From positions 1-6,610 of the forward strand of contig JAUMVL010000093.1 of the NCBI GenBank assembly GCA_030530185.1: 6,610 nucleotides of DNA, read 5' to 3'. A program made the translations under genes and the position numbers. A model generated the notes under the pieces. The model saw nothing but the letters and a program-made list of their open reading frames with translations, was not told where the DNA came from and made no database searches. Source of the stretch: Clostridia bacterium (GTDB lineage Bacteria; Bacillota; Clostridia; Christensenellales; CAG-138). Shown piece after piece: positions 1 to 5,745 of the stretch; the first letter of the stretch is position 1; every line of letters starts with the position of its first letter.

Positions 1-1132
1 CCTTTTCCTTGTTCTTGATGCGGATGCCGAGCCGGCGCGCCTGCGCGTCGCCGAGATTCGAACAGCTGCCGACCTCGAAATACTTCTTCTGACGCGGGGA
101 CCAGGCTTCGACGTCGAGCGACTTGACCTTCAGGTCGGCAAGATCGCCCGAGCAGCAGCACAGGGTGCGCACCGGAATATCGAGTGTGCGGAAGAAGTCA
201 ACCGTGTTCTTCCAAAGCTCATCGTAAATCGCATCGCTCTCCTCGGGACGGCAGACCGCGATCATCTCCTGCTTTTCAAATTGATGGATGCGGTAGACGC
301 CGCGCTCCTCGATGCCGTGCGCGCCGACCTCCTTGCGGAAGCAGGGGGAGTAGGACGTAAGCCGCTGCGGGACCTGCGACTCCTCTAAGAAGGTATTTGC
401 AAAGCGGCCGATCATGCTGTGCTCGCTCGTACCGATCAGGTAGAGGTCTTCACCCTCGATCTTGTACATCATGTTCTCCATCTCGGCAAAGCTCATAACG
501 CCGTTGACGACGGAGGCGTGAATCATGTAGGGGGGGATGCAGTAAGTGAAGCCGCGGTCGATCATGAAATCGCGCGCATAGCTTAATACCGCGCTGTGCA
601 GCCGGGCAATATCGCCGAGCAGATAGTAGAAGCCGTTGCCGCTCGTCTTATCGCGCGCGGACTCGAGGTCGATGCCGTTCAAACGCTCCATGATGTCCAC
701 ATGGTACGGAATCTCAAAGTCGGGCACGACCGGCTCGCCGAAGCGCTCCAGCTCGACGTTTTCGGAATCGTCCTTGCCGATCGGAACGGAGGGATCGATG
801 ATGTTCGGGATCACGAGCATGCGTTTGCGGATCTCGGCCTGCAGCTCGGTGCCCTGCGCTTCCAGCGCGGCCATCTCTTCGCCCATTGCGGAGACTTCCT
901 TTTTCGTCTCGTTGGCAAGGTCGAATTCCTTGCGCGCCATCATGCCGCCGATCTGCTTCGACAGCGCATTGCGGCGGCTCTTTAGAAATTCCAGCCGCTG
1001 ATTGCCTTCGCGGTACTTTTTGTCCAGATCGATGACTTCGTCCACCAGAACGAGCTTTTCGTCCTGGAACTTCTTTTTGATGTTCTCTTTGACCGCGTCG
1101 GGATTGGCGCGAACAAACTTGATATCGAGCAT
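1..1132 (-). CDS. serS: Seryl-tRNA synthetase, 3' end cut by window edge
   Basis: Charges tRNA-Ser with serine in the cytosol (class II aminoacyl-tRNA synthetase). The 377 visible residues start MLDIKFVRANPDAV, the usual SerRS opening. A charged helical stretch at about 30-105 corresponds to the tRNA-binding coiled-coil arm. The catalytic core follows, with motif 1 around RGFTYCIPPYM (193-203), a Ser-binding loop with GTSEHS (234-239), motif 2 with FRKE (265-268) and HQFEKQEM (283-290), and SCSNLGDAQARRLG (356-369). Motif 3 and roughly the last 50 residues lie beyond the left edge. The ATG at 1130-1132 follows GAAAGGA at a suitable distance, and one base separates it from the argS stop, so it is probably translated from the argS transcript. 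The FRKEVGAHG-type motif 2 and EVGSCSN block differ from the E. coli form and resemble an alternative SerRS type seen in archaea and some Clostridia (from memory). Three consecutive Cys (325-327) precede GD. Confidence 0.96.
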   Translation of the reverse strand, partial: MLDIKFVRANPDAVKENIKKKFQDEKLVLVDEVIDLDKKYREGNQRLEFLKSRRNALSKQIGGMMARKEFDLANETKKEVSAMGEEMAALEAQGTELQAEIRKRMLVIPNIIDPSVPIGKDDSENVELERFGEPVVPDFEIPYHVDIMERLNGIDLESARDKTSGNGFYYLLGDIARLHSAVLSYARDFMIDRGFTYCIPPYMIHASVVNGVMSFAEMENMMYKIEGEDLYLIGTSEHSMIGRFANTFLEESQVPQRLTSYSPCFRKEVGAHGIEERGVYRIHQFEKQEMIAVCRPEESDAIYDELWKNTVDFFRTLDIPVRTLCCCSGDLADLKVKSLDVEAWSPRQKKYFEVGSCSNLGDAQARRLGIRIKNKEK

Positions 1133-1133
1133 A

Positions 1134-2825
1134 TTACATCCTTTCTGGGGCTACGATGCCCAAAAGATTTAATCCGTTTTTCAGTACCTGCCGCGTCGCG
1201 TCGGTCAGCGCGAGCCGAGCCGCCTTCACCTTCGGATCGTCGGCCATGATGCGCTGTTCGTAGTAGAACTTGTTGAACGCGGAAGCGATCGCCACCACCG
1301 CACGGGAAACGACATACGGTTCATACTTATCCGCCGCGCTTAAAACCGATTCAGGAAATGCCTCGAGCGTTTTCAGAAGGGCGGCGCTGTACGGATCGTC
1401 GAGCAGGCTTGCATCGGCGGAGGAGAAGTCGAATTCCTCGGCTTTGCGCAGCACCGAGCAGCAGCGCGCATGCGTGTACTGTACATACGGTGCGGTCTCG
1501 CCGTCAAAGTTCAAAATCTTGTCCCACGTGAACGATACGTCCTTGATGCGGTTGTTGTACAGCACCGACCACAGGATTGCGCCGACGCCGACCGCCTCCG
1601 CTGCACTCTGCTTGTCCTCAAGGTCCGGCGACTTCTCACAGATGATCGCATACGTTTTATCGACCGCTGCCTGCAGAATGTCATCAAGGTAGAGAATGTT
1701 GCCGCTGCGGGTGGAAAAGCTGGCGTCCTCCATGCTGACCATGCCGAAGTTGACGTGTACGCAGTCCTTGACCCAGTCGCGGCCCATCAGCTCCAATACC
1801 TTAAAGAACTGCTTAAAATGCAGGTCCTGCTGATACGCTACGACATAAAGAAGCTTGGAGAAATCGTATTCCTCCTTGCGGTAGCATGCGGCGGCCAGGT
1901 CACGCGTTGCATAGATCGTGCTGCCGTCCGACTTGACAATGATGCACGGCGGCATGTTCCATTCGGACAGATCGACGATCTCGGCGCCGTGGTCGAGCTT
2001 GGAAATGCCCTTGTCGCGCAGTTCCTGAATGATCGCGGGCATCTTGTCCTCATAGAACGATTCGCCTGCCCAGCTGTCAAAGTCCACGCCCATGCGCTGA
2101 TAAGTGACCTTGACCTCGCGGATCGTGCCGTCCTTCATCTTGCTCCAAAGCTCGAGCGCCTCAGGATCGCCGGTTTCGATCTTATGGAACCAGGCGCGCG
2201 CTTCGTCGTTGAGCGTCGAATCCTTTTCGGCCTCCTCGTGAAAGCGCACGTAGAGCGCAACGAGTTCGCGGATCGTGTAGTCGTCGATCGGCTTGGTTCC
2301 CCATTTTTTGTAGGCGGTGATCATCTTGCCAAACTGCGTGCCCCAGTCGCCGAGATGGTTGATGCCGATCGTGCGGTAGCCGAGGAATTTGTAAATGCGG
2401 TACAGCGCATTGCCGATCGCCGTCGTCGGCAGATGATGGAAGCCGAACGGCTTGGCAATGTTGATCGAGCTGTATTCGACGCAGACGGTCTTGCCCTTGC
2501 CAAGCTCGGACGAGCCGTAGGCATCGCCCATCGAGCGCACTTTGTCTAAAACGGCAGTCGCCTGAGATGCGGTATCGACAAAGAAATTCAAATATCCGCC
2601 GACAGCTTCCACTTTTGAAAAGCCGGCAGGCAGAACAAGCTGTTCCTTCAGCTCCGCAGCAATGGCGGGCGGAGCTTTTCTCATCGCCTTGGCCAGACGG
2701 AAGCAGGGGAACGCCAGATCGCCCATATCGGCCTTTTTCGGAACCTCAAACCATTCCTGTACCGCGGCGGCGTCCATTCCGCAAAGCGGTGCGAGCGCTT
2801 CGGCAAGCTGCAATTTCGTATCCAT
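1134..2825 (-). CDS. argS: Arginyl-tRNA synthetase (class I)
   Basis: Charges tRNA-Arg with arginine in the cytosol. The 563-residue length is normal for the family. In order it shows an N-terminal additional domain (about 1-85), the Rossmann catalytic domain beginning EYSSINIAKPF (about 117-127), NHLGDWGTQFGKM (156-168), a KMSK-equivalent loop FSTRSGN (370-376), and a C-terminal all-helical anticodon-binding (DALR) domain opening TAPYVQYTHAR (444-454) and ending in the typical LLGIVAPERM. The ATG at 2823-2825 is preferred because TAGGAG (2835-2840) lies 9 bases upstream. A TTG at 2829-2831 would add two residues but sits only 3 bases from that site. The oddity is the HIGH signature, which reads GFHH (128-131) although everything around it is conserved. 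Lack of a strict KMSK is usual in ArgRS. It is the first gene of an argS-serS operon. Confidence 0.97.
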   Translation of the reverse strand: MDTKLQLAEALAPLCGMDAAAVQEWFEVPKKADMGDLAFPCFRLAKAMRKAPPAIAAELKEQLVLPAGFSKVEAVGGYLNFFVDTASQATAVLDKVRSMGDAYGSSELGKGKTVCVEYSSINIAKPFGFHHLPTTAIGNALYRIYKFLGYRTIGINHLGDWGTQFGKMITAYKKWGTKPIDDYTIRELVALYVRFHEEAEKDSTLNDEARAWFHKIETGDPEALELWSKMKDGTIREVKVTYQRMGVDFDSWAGESFYEDKMPAIIQELRDKGISKLDHGAEIVDLSEWNMPPCIIVKSDGSTIYATRDLAAACYRKEEYDFSKLLYVVAYQQDLHFKQFFKVLELMGRDWVKDCVHVNFGMVSMEDASFSTRSGNILYLDDILQAAVDKTYAIICEKSPDLEDKQSAAEAVGVGAILWSVLYNNRIKDVSFTWDKILNFDGETAPYVQYTHARCCSVLRKAEEFDFSSADASLLDDPYSAALLKTLEAFPESVLSAADKYEPYVVSRAVVAIASAFNKFYYEQRIMADDPKVKAARLALTDATRQVLKNGLNLLGIVAPERM

Positions 2826-2834
2826 TCCCAAATA

Positions 2835-2840
2835 CTCCTA
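2835..2840 (-). promoter_or_regulatory. argS ribosome binding site
   Basis: TAGGAG on the minus strand, 9 bases before ATG (2825) and 3 bases before an in-frame TTG (2831). The spacing favours the ATG as the argS start. Confidence 0.75.
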
Positions 2841-2853
2841 AAAATGATTTTTA

Positions 2854-2867
2854 ATTATATCATTATA
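2854..2867 (-). promoter_or_regulatory. argS-serS promoter, overlapping -10 boxes
   Basis: The minus strand reads TATAATGATATAAT: two perfect TATAAT hexamers 2 bp apart. The downstream copy (2854-2859) carries a TGa extension, making an extended -10. No good -35 is seen at 16-18 bp from either copy (T-rich TTTTCT or TTCTCC instead), which fits an extended -10 promoter. The predicted start near 2847 leaves a leader of about 20 bases, enough for the ribosome binding site but too short for a T-box leader. Confidence 0.55.
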
Positions 2868-3005
2868 TGGAAAAAAAGAAAAGTGGAGAATTGTTTGAAA
2901 TGGGTAAAATGGAAAAAACGGGGGGGACAAATTGCAAAATGAAGTGTTCGTTTGTTTTGCTTCCTTCGGAAGACGCAGGTGAAATGTGAACAAAGCGTAC
3001 AAAGC

Positions 3006-3019
3006 CGAAAACGTTTGCG
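3006..3019. promoter_or_regulatory. LacI-family/cre-like operator candidate
   Basis: CGAAAACGTTTGCG is a 14-bp palindrome with one mismatched pair and a central CG, the layout typical of LacI/GalR-family operators (PurR-, CcpA-like). It fits the CcpA cre consensus in its core but not in its outermost bases. It ends about 20 bp before the upstream -35 box of the redox operon, where a regulator could act as an activator or as part of a loop. This is a sequence match only and could be chance. Confidence 0.3.
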
Positions 3020-3038
3020 CAAAAATGAAAAAGATTTG

Positions 3039-3067
3039 TTGAATTTTGAAAAATAGTATGGTAAAAT
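3039..3067 (+). promoter_or_regulatory. Upstream promoter P1 of redox operon
   Basis: -35 TTGAAT (3039-3044), 17-bp spacer, -10 TAAAAT (3062-3067), with TATG plus one base just before the -10 (extended -10). The layout is sigma-A-like. The predicted start is near 3074, giving a leader of about 80 bases that passes through P2. Confidence 0.65.
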
Positions 3068-3074
3068 CATGTTG

Positions 3075-3103
3075 TTGAATTCTGCATAGGGATATGATAG
3101 AAT
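3075..3103 (+). promoter_or_regulatory. Downstream promoter P2 of redox operon
   Basis: -35 TTGAAT (3075-3080), 17-bp spacer, -10 TAGAAT (3098-3103), again preceded by TATG plus one base. It repeats the P1 layout exactly 36 bp downstream. The predicted start is near 3110, about 45 bases before the ATG of the first gene. This also argues against the in-frame TTG at 3104 as a start codon, because it would lie ahead of the transcript. Confidence 0.68.
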
Positions 3104-3143
3104 TTGCATAACGAAGAACCCACATGGATCACCATTGATAAAC

Positions 3144-3149
3144 AGGAGG
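3144..3149 (+). promoter_or_regulatory. Ribosome binding site of the NuoE-like gene
   Basis: A perfect AGGAGG, 5 bases before ATG 3155. It fixes the start of the first operon gene and excludes the longer frame from TTG 3104. Confidence 0.85.
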
Positions 3150-3154
3150 ACATC

Positions 3155-3652
3155 ATGCAGAACAAAGTTACCGAGATCCCTTTCCGTGGCACGCCCGAGC
3201 AGGAAGCGAAGCTGAAGGAAATCATCGCTGCGCATAAGGGACAGGAGGGCGCCCTAATGCCCGTGCTGCAGCAGGCGCAGGAAGTTTACGGCTATCTGCC
3301 CATCGAAGTACAGACGATGATTGCAGAGGGGCTTGGCGTTTCGCTCGAGCAGGTTTACGGCGTATCCACGTTCTATTCGTGGTTCAACCTTGAGCCGAAG
3401 GGCGAGCATCTGATCCGCGTTTGCCTTGGCACCGCGTGCTATGTCAAGGGCTCGGCGGATATCTTGGCGGAACTCGAAAAACAGCTCGGCATTGCAGCGG
3501 GCCATACGACGCCCGACGGCAAGTTCACGCTCGAAGCGACGCGCTGCCTCGGCTGCTGCGGTCTTGCGCCGGTGTTCGTTGTGGACGACGAGGTGTACGG
3601 TCGTTTAACGCCCAACGATGTGAAAGGCATTCTGGACCAGTATCGCAAATAA
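3155..3652 (+). CDS. nuoE: NuoE/HydC-like thioredoxin-fold [2Fe-2S] protein
   Basis: A 165-residue protein of the 24-kDa subunit family (NuoE of complex I; HydC of electron-bifurcating [FeFe]-hydrogenases; E subunit of NAD-linked dehydrogenases). It would be a cytosolic electron carrier. An N-terminal helical part contains LMPVLQQAQEVYGYLP (34-49) and the conserved GVSTFYSWF (69-77). The thioredoxin-like domain carries the cluster ligands: C90 and C95 in RVCLGTACY, and C131 and C135 in RCLGCCGLAPV. C134 is an extra cysteine beside the ligands. The start is set by AGGAGG (3144-3149). It opens the operon, 20 bases before the next gene, and no NuoF/HydB partner lies in the window. It may work with a NuoF-like subunit encoded further right or elsewhere, or pass electrons to the hydrogenase-like protein in this operon. 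The family is certain; the partner is not. Confidence 0.93.
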   Translation: MQNKVTEIPFRGTPEQEAKLKEIIAAHKGQEGALMPVLQQAQEVYGYLPIEVQTMIAEGLGVSLEQVYGVSTFYSWFNLEPKGEHLIRVCLGTACYVKGSADILAELEKQLGIAAGHTTPDGKFTLEATRCLGCCGLAPVFVVDDEVYGRLTPNDVKGILDQYRK

Positions 3653-3672
3653 GAATTCATACAGGAGCACGT

Positions 3673-4017
3673 ATGACGATTCGGGACATTGCGAACCTGT
3701 TGGAAGCAAACGTTCATGCTTTCGACGAGAAACAGCTCGATAAAGAGATCGAAACGGCCTTCGGCAGCGACATGATGAGCGACGTTTTGGCGTATGCCGA
3801 CGAGGGCAGCGTGCTGCTGTCCGGACTATTGAATCCGCAGGTCATTCGCACGGCACACATGCTCGACATGCCCTGCATCGTCTTTGTGCGCGGCAAATCC
3901 GCAACGCCGGAGATTCTTTCGCTCGCCGAGGAAAGCCACATCGTCGTGCTCGAGACGGCACTGCGGATGTACGGCGCCTGCGGGAGATTGTATTGCGCAG
4001 GGCTTGACAACAGGTGA
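3673..4017 (+). CDS. Divergent DRTGG-domain protein
   Basis: A 114-residue small cytosolic protein that consists of one DRTGG-type domain. This fold is also found in phosphotransacetylase-associated and CBS-containing regulators; its ligand is not established. The N-terminal part MTIRDIANLLEANV is followed by AFGSDMMSDVLAY (29-41), which sits where the name-giving DRTGG-Y-GDLLS motif belongs but has lost the Gly pair. The second half PCIVFVRGKSATPEILSLAE (67-86) and GRLYCAGL (104-111) fits the family, and aligns with the CVVFTEG region of the downstream DRTGG protein (5742-6071). The start follows AGGAG by 5 bases. Its stop overlaps the possible GTG start of the ATPase gene, so the two are probably translationally coupled. 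It probably acts as a regulatory subunit for the ATPase or the hydrogenase-like protein; that is inference. Confidence 0.85.
   Translation: MTIRDIANLLEANVHAFDEKQLDKEIETAFGSDMMSDVLAYADEGSVLLSGLLNPQVIRTAHMLDMPCIVFVRGKSATPEILSLAEESHIVVLETALRMYGACGRLYCAGLDNR
4012..4017 (+). promoter_or_regulatory. Ribosome binding site of the ATPase gene
   Basis: AGGTGA, which matches the anti-Shine-Dalgarno complement, lies 5 bases before ATG 4023. It overlaps the stop codon of the preceding gene. It also contains the alternative GTG start (4014), so it supports the ATG instead. Confidence 0.6.
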
Positions 4018-4022
4018 CCGCG

Positions 4023-4448
4023 ATGGAGGACGTCCTGCATTATCATTTTGACGTGGACGGCGACAACTTTGCTTCCGCAGGCGAGGCCTCCGTTCAGGTC
4101 AAACGGTTGTTTCGGCAGATGGGCTTTCCGCCCGATCTGATCCGGCGCATTTCGATCGCCATGTACGAGGGGGAGATCAATATGGTCATCCACGCACACG
4201 GCGGTGATGCGGATGTATATGTACAGCCGGATCTGATCCGCGTTGTACTGAAGGACTCCGGCCCGGGCATCAAGGATATTTCCCTTGCGATGCAGGAGGG
4301 GTATTCGACCGCGCCGGACAACATTCGCTCCCTTGGGTTCGGCGCCGGCATGGGCCTGCCGAATATGAAGCGGTATTCCGACGACATGCAGATCGAATCG
4401 ACGGTCGGCGTCGGAACGACCATTACCATGGATTTTATTCCCGCATAG
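4023..4448 (+). CDS. RsbW/SpoIIAB-like ATP-binding protein
   Basis: A 141-residue stand-alone GHKL ATPase domain (HATPase_c) of the anti-sigma-factor/serine-kinase type. It has the N box YEGEINMVIHAHGG (48-61, with E49 and N53), the G1 box DSGPGI (78-83), a lid region with QEGYST (91-96), the G2 box GFGAGMGLPNMK (105-116) and the G3 element VGVGTTITM (128-136). There is no phospho-acceptor, dimerisation or sensor domain, so it is not a conventional histidine kinase. By family it would phosphorylate a serine in, or bind, a partner protein. No sigma factor or STAS antagonist is encoded nearby. The start is ATG 4023, supported by AGGTGA. A GTG at 4014 would add three residues and overlap the upstream stop as GTGA. 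It lies 7 bases before the hydrogenase-like gene. Confidence 0.9.
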   Translation: MEDVLHYHFDVDGDNFASAGEASVQVKRLFRQMGFPPDLIRRISIAMYEGEINMVIHAHGGDADVYVQPDLIRVVLKDSGPGIKDISLAMQEGYSTAPDNIRSLGFGAGMGLPNMKRYSDDMQIESTVGVGTTITMDFIPA

Positions 4449-4455
4449 GAAACCG

Positions 4456-5745
4456 ATGATTGTTTATAAGCACTCTGTCTCGCTGGATGCGAACAAATGC
4501 AAAGGCTGTACCACCTGCTTAAGGCGCTGCCCGACACAGGCGATTCGAGTGCGCGACGGAAAGGCTTGCATCAATCCCGCTTTGTGCATCGACTGCGGTG
4601 AGTGCATCCGCAAGTGCCCGTATCAGGCAAAAAAGGCGTCGTTCGACGATCTCGATTCGCTCGATCGCAGTAAATATCTGATTGCGCTGCCCGCGCCGTC
4701 GCTGTTTGGCCAGTTCGCCAACCTTGACGATGCGGATTACCTCTTGCAGGGCCTTTTGAATTTCGGGTTCAACGAGGTGTTTGAAGTCGCCAAGGCGGCG
4801 GAGATCGTGACGGACTATACCCGTCGCTACATCCGCGCCAGCGAGCAGAACAAACGTCCGTTCATCAGCAACGCGTGCCCGGTCGTGGTACGGCTGATTT
4901 CGCTGCGGTTCCCGTCGCTGCGGAGCAAGCTGGTTCCGCTGACTCCGCCGGTTGAGGTTGCGGGACGGATGGCAAAGGAACGCGCCTTAAAGGAGCATCC
5001 CGAACTCAAAGAAGAGGACATCAAAACGGTGTTCATTTCGCCGTGTCCGGCGAAGGTCAGCTGGGTCAAGAATACGCCTGCCGAGAAGAAGTGCTACATC
5101 GACTATGTCGTTTCGATGAGCGACGTGTATTTTAGGCTCCTTTCCAAGATGAAACAGGATCAGGTGCCCGAGGTCGAGTCCGAAAGCGGCGTTGTCGGCA
5201 TCAGCTGGGCGTCGAGCGGCGGCGAAGCAAGCGCCCTGATGAACGATCATTACCTTGCGGCGGACGGCATCGAGAACATTATCCGCGTGTTGGATGAGAT
5301 CGAGACGGGCCATTTTCCGGACCTTGAATTTGTCGAGTTGAACGCATGCCCGGGCGGCTGCGTCGGCGGCGTCATGGCAGTGGAAAATCCGTACATTGCG
5401 CGCGTTCGGCTGCAATCCATCCGCCGGTATATGCCGGTGATGATGAACTACCTGCCCGACGATCCGGATACGCCGATCCCCGAAGTCATGCTCGGAACCA
5501 AGCCCGGTGAATACAGCAGTGCGGAACTGCTGCATGCCGACCGCGCAAAATCGTTCCGCATGATGTTTGAGATCGAGCGGATCGCAAAAATGCTGCCGGG
5601 TATGGACTGCGGCTCCTGCGGCGCACCGACGTGCCGCGCGCACGCAGAGGACATCGTCAAGGGCGAATCAACCCTCGACGATTGCGTGATTCGAATGCGG
5701 GAACTGCTGCAAAAACAAAAGGAACAGGACGAGGAGCACGTATGA
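4456..5745 (+). CDS. Sensory-type [FeFe]-hydrogenase-like Fe-S protein
   Basis: A 429-residue soluble protein with three parts. (1) A bacterial ferredoxin domain with two [4Fe-4S] sites: C15, C18, C21, C25 and C44, C47, C50, C54. (2) An iron-hydrogenase large-subunit domain (about 75-335) with the three H-cluster loops: SNACP (138-142), SPCPAK (195-200) and ELNACPGGCVGG (294-305). C141, C197, C298, C302 and K200 match the residues that hold and contact the H-cluster, and WASSGGEAS (251-259) matches the GG-EA loop. The proton-transfer Cys is A140, and the two proximal Met positions are S195 and N296. (3) A C-terminal Fe-S domain with C385, C388, C393 and C410, then a charged tail. It resembles the HydS-type (group C) sensory hydrogenases but has an Fe-S domain where PAS is usual. 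The ATG follows AGGA by 5 bases. An alternative reading is an electron relay that holds no H-cluster. Confidence 0.9.
   Translation: MIVYKHSVSLDANKCKGCTTCLRRCPTQAIRVRDGKACINPALCIDCGECIRKCPYQAKKASFDDLDSLDRSKYLIALPAPSLFGQFANLDDADYLLQGLLNFGFNEVFEVAKAAEIVTDYTRRYIRASEQNKRPFISNACPVVVRLISLRFPSLRSKLVPLTPPVEVAGRMAKERALKEHPELKEEDIKTVFISPCPAKVSWVKNTPAEKKCYIDYVVSMSDVYFRLLSKMKQDQVPEVESESGVVGISWASSGGEASALMNDHYLAADGIENIIRVLDEIETGHFPDLEFVELNACPGGCVGGVMAVENPYIARVRLQSIRRYMPVMMNYLPDDPDTPIPEVMLGTKPGEYSSAELLHADRAKSFRMMFEIERIAKMLPGMDCGSCGAPTCRAHAEDIVKGESTLDDCVIRMRELLQKQKEQDEEHV

Larger units (their letters stand above)
2826..3154. other. Divergent intergenic control region, no gene
   Basis: A 329-base AT-rich gap between argS (leftward) and the redox operon (rightward). 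It holds the argS extended -10 promoter (2854-2867), a run of seven G after six A (2914-2926), a small hairpin CTTCC-TTC-GGAAG (2960-2972) without a U-tract on either strand, a CG-centred palindrome (3006-3019), two stacked rightward promoters (3039-3103) and the ribosome binding site of the first operon gene (3144-3149). The open frames across it are low-complexity and lack support as genes. No terminator is expected or seen between divergent genes. Confidence 0.8.

Noticed and set aside
530..536. Seven-G run in serS as a frameshift or phase-variable tract
   Set aside because: The frame reads through as Ile-Pro-Pro-Tyr-Met, a conserved SerRS block, so it is ordinary coding sequence.
1470..2549. 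A 359-codon plus-strand open frame opposite argS
   Set aside because: It mirrors the conserved argS coding sequence, shows no recognisable domain, and is typical of a GC-rich antisense shadow.
2914..2926. A6-C-G7 homopolymer run in the intergenic region as a phase-variation switch
   Set aside because: It lies outside both promoters and any coding frame, so a length change has no evident consequence.
2960..2972. Hairpin CTTCC-TTC-GGAAG as a terminator
   Set aside because: The stem is only 5 bp and neither strand has a following U-tract; it lies between divergent genes where no terminator is needed.
2826..3030. T-box leader ahead of argS
   Set aside because: I find no T-box consensus block on the minus strand and no antiterminator/terminator pair, and the best promoter leaves a leader of only about 20 bases.
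3036..3081. Rex (NADH-responsive repressor) operator
   Set aside because: TTGTTGA resembles one Rex half-site, but the second inverted half is missing in both copies; the repeat is better explained as a duplicated promoter.
3104..3154. Longer NuoE-like start from TTG 3104
   Set aside because: It begins right after the P2 -10 box and has no ribosome binding site, whereas ATG 3155 has a perfect AGGAGG at 5 bases.
2838..3235. Minus-strand open frames across the divergent intergenic region
   Set aside because: The products are Phe-rich low-complexity sequences that cross promoter elements and run into the NuoE-like gene; no supporting ribosome binding site or homology.
4987..5643. A 218-codon minus-strand open frame opposite the hydrogenase-like gene
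   Set aside because: The plus strand carries clear Fe-S motifs over the same bases; the antisense product is Arg/His-rich with no family resemblance.
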